The notes below the pieces were generated by a model. The model was not told where the DNA came from and did not search any database. It saw nothing but the letters and a program-made list of their open reading frames with translations. DNA of 64,000 nt, from contig UCBZ01000032.1 of the NCBI GenBank assembly GCA_900470775.1, forward strand, positions 62,001-126,000. Direction: 5' to 3'. Both the position numbers and the translations under genes were made by a program. Shown piece after piece: positions 6,245 to 14,801 of this stretch. The stretch is from Hyphomicrobiales bacterium (GTDB lineage Bacteria > Pseudomonadota > Alphaproteobacteria > Rhizobiales > Beijerinckiaceae). Each line of letters opens with the position of its first letter. Position 1 is the stretch's first letter.

Positions 6245-8740
6245 CTACTCGGAGCCGCCATCCACAGGCGCATAGAGGACCCGCTCAACGGCATTTGCAG
6301 CCCGGACCTCGCCGTTCGGCCGCGGCGGGTTCTCGCCACGGGGCTTCAGGCGGACGCGTTTGGTCGCGCCGGGCGCAAGGTGGAACCAGCTCTCTTCGGG
6401 CCGCCAGTCGGCATCGACGATATGGACCGACTGCGCCAGGCGCCGGCAGGAGATCGCAAGGCTCCAGCCCTCTCCATCTCGTTCGAGCGCGGCACGCAGA
6501 CCGAGTTCGTGGCGCTCATGGCCGCGGCCGAGCGGGAAATGGAAGGCTTCGGCCAGAACGGCCCCGGCCTCATCGCGCAGTATGGCGGTCGTCACATCAT
6601 GGCCGGGCGGGCCGAAGCGATAGGCATAGGAGATGTCGAAGAAGCGGCCCAGGAGATCGAAGGCCGACAGGCTCGTGCTGCCATGCGCTTGGAGCGCGAC
6701 CGCGCGCGACACCTTCACGACCGCGACCTGGCCGTCGCGCCAGCAGGTCAGTTCGAGATGCGCCGAGAGCGGGACCGGGCGCTCGTTGATCAGATGAATC
6801 GCCAGCCCGTTGACGCCCTCGTCGGTCATCATGACCTGGACCGGACGGAAGGCCCGCGCGAGCCCGTGCCACGCAGCCTTCGGTTCGCCATCGCTGGCGA
6901 TGACGCCCCAGCCCGCGCCAGGCGCGAGATCCTGCAGCAGCCAGACCAGCGCGCCTGATGTCGGCGAACCCGGCCGGCGCCATTCCGCGAACGTCTGCTC
7001 CATCACCTCCGCGGAGGTCGCGCGAGAGAGCGTCAGATAGCGTTCCGGGTCCTCCCGCCGCAACCGCTCCGGGTCCAGCCCGTAGAGCACGCCGAGATAA
7101 TGGTTGCGCACGTCCTCGAAATCCCAGGATGCGCCGAGATCGCGCGGCACGCCGCGCTTCCAGTCCGGGTGATGCGTCAGCGCTGGCGGGTGGCCCGACG
7201 CCAGGGATACCTCTTCGGGCACATTGGCGAAGGCGAGGCTTTCGGCCGCGAACCGGACATGGGCCCGGCGCGCATCGTCGAGCCCGCGCAGATAGGCGCC
7301 GACGCCATAGTAATGGGTCACACCCTTGTCGGCGACGAATGGCAGGGCTCCGCCCGACGGAGAATTCGGCGCATAGGCGAGGTCGGGCCGCAACCGCGAC
7401 ACGACCTGTGGAAGGATGTCGTCGAAGACAGGGCCCGACCACGCTTCGGGCGGCGCGCCCAGCATCGCCGCCTGCTGGAAGACCTCGCTGCCCCCGCAGA
7501 GAACGACGAGGCTCGGCGCGCCTTGCGTCCGGTCCAGCAGGGCTTCGGCTTCCGCGCGGATTGCGTCGCGGAAAGCGACGTCGCCCTGAGGGTAGTCGAA
7601 ATTGGCCAGCATCATCTCCTGCCAGACCATGATGCCGAGCTCGTCGCAGAGCGCGAAGAAGGCGTCGTCCTCATAGGTCATGACGCCGGGCACGCGGATC
7701 AGGTTCATGCCGGCGTCGCGGGCGAGCCTCAGCCAGGGCTCATAGGCCTCGCGCCCACCGGCGAGCGTGACGATATCGGCGCTGCTCCAGCAGGCGCCGC
7801 GGCAGAAGACGGGCACGCCGTTGACGACGAGGCCGAACCCCTCGCCATCCGCACCGCGATCGACCTCCAGAGAGCGGAAGCCGATGCGGCCGAGATCGAT
7901 GGTTTCATCACCGAGATGGAGGGTCAGCGCATGCAGGGCGGGTTCGCCATGGGTGCGCGGGAACCACGGCGCGATGCCGGGCAGTCGGAGCGTGCCCGAC
8001 AGCGTGTCTGGCGCAGTCGTGTCCAGAGTCGCCTCACCTGCGGCGCATCGCATGACCGCGCGTGACGGAACGTCGCCTGCCTGTGTCGCGAGGCGAACCG
8101 TGAGTGCGACCGTTCCGGCCTCACCGTCATAGGTCGTGCGCAGATCGATGCCTGCGACAACTGCAGCCGCCCCGTCGATCTCGACCCGCTGCACCGGCCG
8201 GAATGGACCGGTCGGCAGCCCCGGCGGGCACCAGCCTGGTACCGAGCCCAAGGCCGTCGTGCGGAACCAGCGCAGTCCGTTCGGTTGGATCATCGCCGGC
8301 CGCCAGCGCGAGCGGCGCGGTGCGGCGGCAAGCTTGGGCGCGAGCGCGCGGAAACAAAGCGCGATCTCGGTCCCTGCCGGCGCCTCGACGGACAGCACCA
8401 GCGGCTGGAACATGGAACGACTCTCGGCAGCGAGCGCGCCGTCGATCCAGATCTCGGTCCAGCTCGCCAACCCGTCGAAACGCAGCTCGCCGTTCAGCGC
8501 CCGGTCGAGCCGGGTCAGGTACCAATGGTCCTGCCCGCCGACAGCCCGCGCCGTCGCATCCGTCAGACGCCCGAGCGCACGCAAGGTGCCGGCGACCGTG
8601 CCGGGGACGACCGCCGGCTGCCAGTCACCGTCGCGCGGCAGATCGGGGGGAGCCGCAACGGCATCGGCCGCCGTTGCCAGCCAGCGCCAGTTCCCGATCG
8701 CCTCGGCGCTCTCGGCCTGGCGCGCGACGATGCGGGCCAT
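6245..8740 (-). CDS. Glycoside hydrolase family 2, beta-mannosidase-like
   Basis: An 831-residue protein built like a beta-mannosidase. It has an N-terminal jelly-roll (QPAVVPGTVAGTLRALG), a mid Ig-like part, a TIM-barrel core (RGACWSSADIV, DAGMNLIRVPGVMTYEDDAF, VWQEMMLANFDYP) and C-terminal Ig-like domains. The general acid is probably Glu419 in LVVLCGGSEV, where the usual motif is WNGNNE. The nucleophile is probably Glu500 in RFAAESLAFANVP. The Trp-Asn-Gly-Asn of the acid motif has become Leu-Cys-Gly-Gly, so substrate choice may differ. No signal peptide is seen. It is the last gene of the carrier-protein operon, starting 6 bp after the DUF1839 gene. Confidence 0.85.
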   Translation of the reverse strand: MARIVARQAESAEAIGNWRWLATAADAVAAPPDLPRDGDWQPAVVPGTVAGTLRALGRLTDATARAVGGQDHWYLTRLDRALNGELRFDGLASWTEIWIDGALAAESRSMFQPLVLSVEAPAGTEIALCFRALAPKLAAAPRRSRWRPAMIQPNGLRWFRTTALGSVPGWCPPGLPTGPFRPVQRVEIDGAAAVVAGIDLRTTYDGEAGTVALTVRLATQAGDVPSRAVMRCAAGEATLDTTAPDTLSGTLRLPGIAPWFPRTHGEPALHALTLHLGDETIDLGRIGFRSLEVDRGADGEGFGLVVNGVPVFCRGACWSSADIVTLAGGREAYEPWLRLARDAGMNLIRVPGVMTYEDDAFFALCDELGIMVWQEMMLANFDYPQGDVAFRDAIRAEAEALLDRTQGAPSLVVLCGGSEVFQQAAMLGAPPEAWSGPVFDDILPQVVSRLRPDLAYAPNSPSGGALPFVADKGVTHYYGVGAYLRGLDDARRAHVRFAAESLAFANVPEEVSLASGHPPALTHHPDWKRGVPRDLGASWDFEDVRNHYLGVLYGLDPERLRREDPERYLTLSRATSAEVMEQTFAEWRRPGSPTSGALVWLLQDLAPGAGWGVIASDGEPKAAWHGLARAFRPVQVMMTDEGVNGLAIHLINERPVPLSAHLELTCWRDGQVAVVKVSRAVALQAHGSTSLSAFDLLGRFFDISYAYRFGPPGHDVTTAILRDEAGAVLAEAFHFPLGRGHERHELGLRAALERDGEGWSLAISCRRLAQSVHIVDADWRPEESWFHLAPGATKRVRLKPRGENPPRPNGEVRAANAVERVLYAPVDGGSE

Positions 8741-8746
8741 CCGCGT

Positions 8747-9766
8747 TCAGGCCGCGAAGCGGCGGGCAAGCGCCTCGCTGACGACGTCATGTTCCAAGGC
8801 GAGAGCCGCCAGGCTCGCATCGAAACGCTCGAAGCGCTTCTGCTTCACCGCCCGCGCCAGGTGGAACTGGGCGATCTTCGCGCCTTCGGCGATCCGAAGC
8901 GCCGCCTCTCTCGCATCGGCCAGCCCGTCCAGCGTGGCACCCAGCCATTCGAGATGGGTCGCCAGCAACTCGAAATTGGCGCCGAGCTGGCGCAGCGTAT
9001 TGAACGCATAGAGATGGAAGGCGTCCCCCGGCCGCTCGGCGAGAGCCTGTGCCTGCGCGGTCGCGACCGCGCGAAAGGCTGAAACCGGGTTGGCTTTCGG
9101 CCGCCTCGCGACATGGCGTGACAGCAGCGCGAGCGCGGTCGCTCGCAGGTCCGCATCGCCAGGCGGATGCTCGGGCAGGCGCACCATCTCCGCATAGGGA
9201 AACAGCGTGTCCTCGCGGATCTGGCCCGGCAGCAGGCGCAGGAGCCCGTCGAAATCCTCGCCCAGGGCGCGGTGCAGCCCATCATTGTGGAAGTAGTCGA
9301 GCGCGCGGCCTGCGCGGTCGAGGCGGTTGACCGCGATCGTGGTCTTGCCGTGGCTGGCGCGATAGGAGACGCCCTGCGTGTCGGGCATGTAGAAGGAATC
9401 AAGCTCGATCAGTACCAAGCGACGCCGAGCGATCTGCTGCTCGAGATGGCCGATCAGGTCGTCATAAAGCGCAAGCTCCGTGACGCGCAGGCCGTAGAGG
9501 GCTTCGAGATCGTCGAGCGGTGGCTTGAAGAATGTGAACTGGTCGCCTTCGAAATCCTGCGCGACGGTGAAGCCGAAGGCGGCCGCAGGCTCGGTGCCAA
9601 GCGCATGAAGGATTTCGATCCAGAGATCGGCATAGCAGTTCGTCTGCGGCCAGTGTCGATCGCCGGAATGCATCGCATGCCGGCGATAAGCCAGCGGATC
9701 GCCCGGCAGAAGCGGCTCCGGACCCGCTGGGACGACGGGGCGGCCCATCGTGGCGTGGACGGTCAT
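8747..9766 (-). CDS. DUF1839 family protein
   Basis: A 339-residue soluble protein of unknown function, recognised as DUF1839 by motifs such as HWPQTNCYADLWIEILHALG near residue 40, DFEGDQFTFFKPPLDDLEAL and LIELDSFYMPDTQGVSYR. The conserved Asp, His and Tyr residues (SYRASHGKT, YFHNDGLHRALGEDF) could form an active site, perhaps a cysteine-protease or transglutaminase-like one with the Cys of TNCYADLW. That is speculation. It lies 5 bp after the amino acid:carrier-protein ligase, so it is an obvious candidate to act on the amino acid once it is on the carrier. Confidence 0.82.
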   Translation of the reverse strand: MTVHATMGRPVVPAGPEPLLPGDPLAYRRHAMHSGDRHWPQTNCYADLWIEILHALGTEPAAAFGFTVAQDFEGDQFTFFKPPLDDLEALYGLRVTELALYDDLIGHLEQQIARRRLVLIELDSFYMPDTQGVSYRASHGKTTIAVNRLDRAGRALDYFHNDGLHRALGEDFDGLLRLLPGQIREDTLFPYAEMVRLPEHPPGDADLRATALALLSRHVARRPKANPVSAFRAVATAQAQALAERPGDAFHLYAFNTLRQLGANFELLATHLEWLGATLDGLADAREAALRIAEGAKIAQFHLARAVKQKRFERFDASLAALALEHDVVSEALARRFAA

Positions 9767-9771
9767 GGTGC

Positions 9772-10692
9772 TTATGGCCAGAGAACGGCGCGCACAGCCG
9801 TCGGCCAGGCCTGGACGTCGAAGCCATGATGCTTGAACAGCGCCAGCGCGACGCGCTCCATGCCGAAGCCGACGCAGGCCGTATGCGCGGTCTCGCCGTC
9901 TTCCGTCTTGATGCCCCAGGTCGTGCCGAAATGGTCCTGGTGGTAATTGAACGAGAGGCAGGCGGTCGGCTTCTCGACGCTTTCGATCGGGATCAGGAGT
10001 TCGAATTTCAGGCGCTGGTCGCGCTGGTTGTTGGCGAGCATGCGCCCCGCGCGGCCAAAGAACGGATCATTGGCGACATCGACATGCAGCGGCATCCCCA
10101 GCGAGGCCATCATCGTCTGGCCACGCTCCAGCCAGGTCGCGCGGAACTCGGTGACCTGGTCGGGTGTTCCGAAGCGCACATACTCGCGCATCCGGAAGAG
10201 CTGCATGCGGGCCGGATCCTTGGAGGGCTCGTGCCTGAAGCAGTACGACTGCAGGTCGAACAGCGCGCCGCCCTTGCCGACCGGGCCGCGCTTGGCGACG
10301 ACGGGGTAGAGCACATAGCAGGCAGCCGGGGTGAGCACGATGTCGGTGGACTTCTGGCCGACCGTCCAGTCCACACCGTCGGTGACGTTGTGAAGCAGTT
10401 CGGCATGAGCCCGCTCGTCACCCTCGAAGGCGTGCACGGTGCCCGCGAGCTGCGGGAAGCTCTTGAGGTAGCCGCTCTTCTCGAAATGCTTGCGGTTCAT
10501 CGCCGGCGGAAAGCGCGCGACCTCGGCCCCGTCCTGGCCGCCATAGCGGGTGATCAGGTCATCGAAGCGGGCCACGACCTCCTCGAACAGGCCGCTACGG
10601 CCATAGAGACCGTCGACGCCGGTATCGATCAGCAGGCCACTGTCGATGAGTTCAGCAAGGAAACCCTGCTGCTGTTCGCAATTCTGGCACAT
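9772..10692 (-). CDS. Amino acid:[carrier protein] ligase (SerRS-like)
   Basis: A 306-residue homologue of the catalytic domain of atypical seryl-tRNA synthetases with no tRNA-binding domain. In Bradyrhizobium and Agrobacterium such proteins load glycine or alanine onto the phosphopantetheine arm of a small carrier protein through an aminoacyl-adenylate. Zinc ligands fit by spacing: Cys125 ([11 protein letters not shown]), Glu170 (RMREYVRFG, class II motif 2) and Cys273 ([11 protein letters not shown], motif 3). The LNN segment ([19 protein letters not shown]) is also typical. A carrier protein gene lies two genes upstream in the same operon, as expected for this family. Confidence 0.93.
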   Translation of the reverse strand: MCQNCEQQQGFLAELIDSGLLIDTGVDGLYGRSGLFEEVVARFDDLITRYGGQDGAEVARFPPAMNRKHFEKSGYLKSFPQLAGTVHAFEGDERAHAELLHNVTDGVDWTVGQKSTDIVLTPAACYVLYPVVAKRGPVGKGGALFDLQSYCFRHEPSKDPARMQLFRMREYVRFGTPDQVTEFRATWLERGQTMMASLGMPLHVDVANDPFFGRAGRMLANNQRDQRLKFELLIPIESVEKPTACLSFNYHQDHFGTTWGIKTEDGETAHTACVGFGMERVALALFKHHGFDVQAWPTAVRAVLWP

Positions 10693-10697
10693 TCAGA

Positions 10698-11963
10698 TCA
10701 CCGGGACAGGCTGGAATCGTGCTTGTACACGGCCAGCAAATTGGAAGTATTTCCGAGGATTCGGTCGTTGTTGATCATGATCGGCGCCGAGAGCGCGTCC
10801 CGCATGAGGCGGGCCAGGCTCGACGGGCTGTCGTTGCGATAGCCCTGGATGCCGCAGATCAGGAAGGCCTGGCTGACGATCTCGCCGACGCTCTGCGAGG
10901 CGGCGATCTTGATGCTGTTCATCGCCACGACGAAGCCCATCGAGGAGAGTTCGTCGGCGTCGTCACGGGCGCGCTCATAGCGGTCGAGCCCCGCGACGAC
11001 CAGCGCCTTGAACTGCTGCAGACGGGCGAGCAGCTCGGCCAGGCGCAGGGCACTTGGCGGTGTCGTGCCCGGGCGCTTGCGGGCCTCGCCGCGCACGAAG
11101 CTCTCGGCACGGGCGACGGCCTCGGCGGCAATGCCGTACCAGACGCCGGCCCAAAGCAGATGGGCATGGGCGAGCATGGATTGCGCCGCGATCTCGGCGA
11201 AGGGCGTCGGAATGATCTGTTGCGCGGGGGCGCGGCCGGCAAAGGTGAAATTGTCGGAACAGGTACCGCGCATGCCCATCGTGTCCCAGACGGCGCTGCG
11301 CTCCAGCCGATACTGGTCGCGGGTCACGACCGCCATGACCTGGTCGGAGGGCGGCGCTTCGGGCGTGCGGCGGGCCGTGATCAGGATGGCATCGGCCTGC
11401 GCGCCATAGGAGATCAGGCAGCCCTCCTTTTCGAGGGTGAAGTCCTCGCCGTCGCGCATGACGCCGCAGACGCTGCTGCGCAGGTCACCGCCGACGCCGC
11501 CGCCTTCGGTCGTGGCCGAAGCGAGCAGGAGCTGCTCGTCGGCGATCCGTGCCATGAAGCCGCGATGCCAGGTGTCCGCGCCGCAATGGACCACGAGGCT
11601 CGACACCTTGATCTGGTGCATTGCGTAGATCATGCCGGTCGAGGAGCAGCCCCGGGCCAGGATTGACCCGATCTCGGCGATGGTGGCGAGGCTCGCCTGC
11701 TCGCCGCCATGGGCTGCCGGGATCATGATGCCGAGAAGACGTTGCGTCCGCAGCGCTTCGAAGGCCTCCTGCGGGAAGCGCGCCTTCGCATCGACGTCGG
11801 CGGCATGCTCGGCCGCGATCCTTGCGACAGCACGGGCCCTGGCGATCATGGCCTTTTCGGACTCTGCGCGCGCACCGAGATCGACCAGGACAGGGCGCTG
11901 CCTGCTTTCAATCGACGCCTTCGGCTGCGGTTCGGTCGCCGGACGGCTGGCGGCCGGCGACAT
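10698..11963 (-). CDS. Acyl-CoA dehydrogenase-like flavoprotein
   Basis: A 421-residue protein with the acyl-CoA dehydrogenase fold. An all-helical N-domain (AFEALRTQRLLGIMIPAAHG) is followed by a beta domain (LLLASATTEGGG, YGAQADAILITARR) and a C-terminal helical bundle (SQAFLICGIQGYRNDSPSSLARLMRDALS). The ATG at 11963 overlaps the carrier-protein stop (TGATG), which indicates translational coupling. In known pathways, relatives oxidise amino acids held on a carrier protein, for example prolyl to pyrrolyl. Here it probably acts on the aminoacyl-carrier made by the ligase encoded 5 bp downstream. Confidence 0.88.
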   Translation of the reverse strand: MSPAASRPATEPQPKASIESRQRPVLVDLGARAESEKAMIARARAVARIAAEHAADVDAKARFPQEAFEALRTQRLLGIMIPAAHGGEQASLATIAEIGSILARGCSSTGMIYAMHQIKVSSLVVHCGADTWHRGFMARIADEQLLLASATTEGGGVGGDLRSSVCGVMRDGEDFTLEKEGCLISYGAQADAILITARRTPEAPPSDQVMAVVTRDQYRLERSAVWDTMGMRGTCSDNFTFAGRAPAQQIIPTPFAEIAAQSMLAHAHLLWAGVWYGIAAEAVARAESFVRGEARKRPGTTPPSALRLAELLARLQQFKALVVAGLDRYERARDDADELSSMGFVVAMNSIKIAASQSVGEIVSQAFLICGIQGYRNDSPSSLARLMRDALSAPIMINNDRILGNTSNLLAVYKHDSSLSR

Positions 11964-12208
11964 CAGACGCGCTCGCTCTGGATGCTCTGGATCGCGTTTT
12001 CGATCGCCGCGACGGAAGCGAAGTTGCGGCGGTTCATCATCTTGTCGGGGAACTCGACCTCGAAGGCTTCTTCCAGCGCCATCATCAGCTCGACGGTGCC
12101 GAACGAGGTCAGGCCGGCATTGTAGAGATCGGCGTCGTCGGAGAGGGTGGCGACGTCGACCGGCAGCCGGGCCGTCGTCTTGAGAATGTCCTTGATCCTG
12201 CTCTTCAT
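11963..12208 (-). CDS. Acyl/aminoacyl carrier protein
   Basis: An 81-residue, acidic, four-helix carrier protein. The phosphopantetheine attachment serine is Ser35 in LYNAGLTSFGTVEL, where Thr replaces the Asp of the usual DSL motif. Helix II (ELMMALEEAFEVEFPDKMM) is well conserved. It is the first gene of the operon and its stop overlaps the dehydrogenase start by one base. It is the likely acceptor for the amino acid activated by the SerRS-like ligase. A phosphopantetheinyl transferase is not encoded nearby. Confidence 0.92.
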   Translation of the reverse strand: MKSRIKDILKTTARLPVDVATLSDDADLYNAGLTSFGTVELMMALEEAFEVEFPDKMMNRRNFASVAAIENAIQSIQSERV

Positions 12209-12559
12209 CGTTTGGCCCTGCCCATTTCGTCCGCTGGTAACCTCGGGAAGATGACGTCGCGTGCGAAGACACGACGAGCGCATCACGCGCCCGCCGAGGC
12301 TCCTGCGGGTCTCATCTCTCGCGAAGTCCTGATTTGTAGTGTTCGACGCGGTGTTTTCTTATGGAGCTGGCATACCGCGGAAAATTTAATGGCGCGTTGC
12401 AGATTTCGTCGAAACCTGCATTCGAACATACCGCCGGCGGCATCTTGCAATCTTTGGTAAACGGCAATCGCCTTGCGGTGTTATCCGGCGCGCCCGCCTT
12501 CCGGCCGGTCGCAAGTTCGATCAGGCCGGGCTTTGTCGGTTCTCTCGCCAGGCCGAGGG
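12209..12559. promoter_or_regulatory. Upstream region of the carrier-protein operon
   Basis: This 351-bp stretch between the methyltransferase stop and the carrier-protein ATG has no convincing gene. It is richer in A+T than its right-hand flank around 12360-12420 and should hold the operon promoter. I see no clear operator. Confidence 0.35.
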
Positions 12560-13450
12560 CTAGGCTCGCACTGCCCGGAGCAACATGTGAGGGCGAAAAC
12601 GAGGGAAGAGGGTCTCAAACATTCGGAAAGGCATTTTTTTCAGCGGTTCCGCTGGAGCCTGCCAAAGCATTTCAAACTCAACAAGCTTCAATCCCGCATT
12701 GTTCAAGCAAGACTCCAATTCTGGTCTCGTATACTCGCGCCTATGCACGTACTCGTGCTCAAAGTCGACGTTCGAGAATAGATCGTGAGGCAAGGCAACA
12801 ATCGACCTGTTGAATGCCAATTTCAGTATATTTCTCAATCTGGCAAAATTGTCAGTCGTGATAAAAATTTGTCCAGTTGGTGAGAGAGAGGATATCAATT
12901 TCCGAAATATGTTTGTCGGATCCGCCCGGAGGTGCTCGATATTATCGAACCAGAATACAGCGTCAATTTCGTTTAGCGGAGACAACCAATCCGAATCGGA
13001 AATATCCCCCGGAAACGTTCCGGCAAAATTTTTATATGTATCATTTTCTATAGCAAGTGTTTCAGCAAAATCGACAACATAAACGGCTGCATCAAGTTGT
13101 TTTTGAACGACTTCTTCGACAAACGCGCCGCCGGCACCTAATGAGAGGATACGCGATCTCGGCGCAAGCCGGCTCAAAGCCATGTTCGCTGAGCGATACT
13201 GCCTGTAGAAACTGCTTTCGAAATAGGAATTCATATGGAATTTTCGCTTCTCAAGATCAATAGAAGCGCGAAATTCGGATTGAGTTAAAGAGCGCACAGT
13301 CAAGACCCTCAGCCAACGACGTCGATCGATTACCAAGCGATTATTAATATTCAGGGCTCGGTGAAACGTCGCTTTCCGAGGGTTCGATAGCACTTCGTAA
13401 AGCTCTCTTGCCGCCGAGCTGCGATGGAAAGCTATAATTTCTTCCCTCAA
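12560..13450 (-). CDS. Class I SAM-dependent methyltransferase, AT-rich
   Basis: A 296-residue protein with a Rossmann methyltransferase core. Motif I is SRILSLGAGGAFVEEVV (about residues 96-112), the acidic end of strand 2 is VYVVDFAET, and motif IV is IDAVFWFDNIEHL with the motif V region LSPTGQIFITTDNF. The last 60 residues carry YVHRREYTRPELESCLNNAG, as in methyltransferases that act on sugars or lipids. The gene is clearly richer in A+T than every neighbour, a sign of transfer. It follows the polymerase gene on the same strand, so a role in decorating the polysaccharide is likely. The acceptor is unknown. Confidence 0.78.
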   Translation of the reverse strand: MREEIIAFHRSSAARELYEVLSNPRKATFHRALNINNRLVIDRRRWLRVLTVRSLTQSEFRASIDLEKRKFHMNSYFESSFYRQYRSANMALSRLAPRSRILSLGAGGAFVEEVVQKQLDAAVYVVDFAETLAIENDTYKNFAGTFPGDISDSDWLSPLNEIDAVFWFDNIEHLRADPTNIFRKLISSLSPTGQIFITTDNFARLRNILKLAFNRSIVALPHDLFSNVDFEHEYVHRREYTRPELESCLNNAGLKLVEFEMLWQAPAEPLKKMPFRMFETLFPRFRPHMLLRAVRA

Positions 13451-13520
13451 CCAGTTATGCTAACTCGCTTGATTGATCGAGTCCGCTCTCGGTCGCCAGT
13501 TGACCCGCGCTGTCGCAGGC

Positions 13521-14801
13521 TCAGACGGTCCTGGCGGCCAGGTAACCCGGGCGCGGGTCCGCAGGCTCAGCGGCCAACCTCGCTTTGGCCGCATCGGGAG
13601 CGGCATCGCTCGTGCCCATCAGGAACCACAGCAGCGCGGCGGTCTTGATCGAGTAGACGGAATCGCTGACGAGCATCAGCAGGCAGATATACGCCGCGAC
13701 ACTGGCCTTGAATCGCCAGGCCCGGGGCGAGCGCTCCGGTGTGAAAATGAAAAGGCTCCAGAAGCCGATCACGCCGATCAGGCCGATCTGGTTGAGCGAA
13801 TAGGCGTAACCCGAATCCGAGAGGAAGGGCTTGTCCGGCGAAAGGCCCCATACAGCCGACGGCGACAGCGAAGTTATGAGCCGCGCCGTCCAGAGGAGGC
13901 GGCCGCCGAAGTTGTTCTGCCAGTTCACCTCCGCACTGGTGAAGCCGTATATGGCCAGCCCAGCCAGCGCGAAGAAGGGCGCGGCCAGCCAGACGAAGCG
14001 TGGCGTGCGCGCCGCGAAGAACCAGGCGATCGTCGCGACGATGCAGACATTGGCGCCGAACCGGGAGTCGCTGAGGATGATCGCGCCGATGCCCGTCGCC
14101 ATCGTCAGCCAACGCTTGCTCATCTCTTTCCGGTTCAGGCACCAGATATAGATGATCGCGCCGAAATTTCCGGTCGAGATCGGCTCCAGGAAGACGGATG
14201 AGGCGCGGTGTGGTCCCAGGAAGGGCAGCAGCGTGCGCGCATCGGGCCGTATGCCCGATGCAAAGAGCGCTCCGGTCTCGGCCTTGACGTCGGAGGGCGC
14301 GACCGTGCCGCGCGCGACGTAGTATTTGATGATGTTGAAATATTTGACGTAGACGTCGAGCGCCAGGAATTCAAAAAGGCCGAAGACGACGACGATCAGG
14401 CCGCAGGTCAGGGCTGCACGATCGGCCAGCCGCGGATCCCGGCAGCTCCGCCCGAGCAGGTAGAAGGCGATCGGGATCAGAAAGTCGCGTACCGCCTTCG
14501 GGTCGAGCAACGGGCGCATCGCCATCAGCATGGCGGCGTAGGAGAGGAAGACCGCCAGCACGACATAGGGCGCCGCGCTCCGGCCGAGGCCGAGATAAAG
14601 CGCGGTGGCAACGAGCACGACCTCGGAGCCCATGACCATGGTGTCGTTGACGCCCATGACATTCGTGTTGAGGAAGCACAGTGCAGTGTTGAAGGTGAGC
14701 GCTCCCACCAGCAGCGCGAGCACCAACGGCGCTGGCGGATGCGGGCCATCTGCATCCCCGAGATGATGCCCGGCGACCATCAGGCAGCAGCCCTTGGCCA
14801 C
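13521..14801 (-). CDS. O-antigen/exopolysaccharide polymerase-like (Wzy)
   Basis: A 426-residue protein with about ten transmembrane helices and a large outer loop near residues 170-220 (KYYVARGTVAPSDVKAETG). This is the topology of Wzy and ligase-type polymerases, which join lipid-linked repeat units at the outer face of the inner membrane. Sequence in this family is poorly conserved, so the call rests on topology and on neighbours. Its start overlaps the end of the Wzc-like gene by 22 bases, showing they are co-expressed. Confidence 0.75.
   Translation of the reverse strand: MAKGCCLMVAGHHLGDADGPHPPAPLVLALLVGALTFNTALCFLNTNVMGVNDTMVMGSEVVLVATALYLGLGRSAAPYVVLAVFLSYAAMLMAMRPLLDPKAVRDFLIPIAFYLLGRSCRDPRLADRAALTCGLIVVVFGLFEFLALDVYVKYFNIIKYYVARGTVAPSDVKAETGALFASGIRPDARTLLPFLGPHRASSVFLEPISTGNFGAIIYIWCLNRKEMSKRWLTMATGIGAIILSDSRFGANVCIVATIAWFFAARTPRFVWLAAPFFALAGLAIYGFTSAEVNWQNNFGGRLLWTARLITSLSPSAVWGLSPDKPFLSDSGYAYSLNQIGLIGVIGFWSLFIFTPERSPRAWRFKASVAAYICLLMLVSDSVYSIKTAALLWFLMGTSDAAPDAAKARLAAEPADPRPGYLAARTV

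Noticed and set aside
10698-12272. Longer N-terminus (over 100 residues) for the acyl-CoA-dehydrogenase-like protein
   Set aside because: The added part is just the carrier-protein gene read in another frame. The ATG at 11963 coupled to the carrier stop gives a normal family start.
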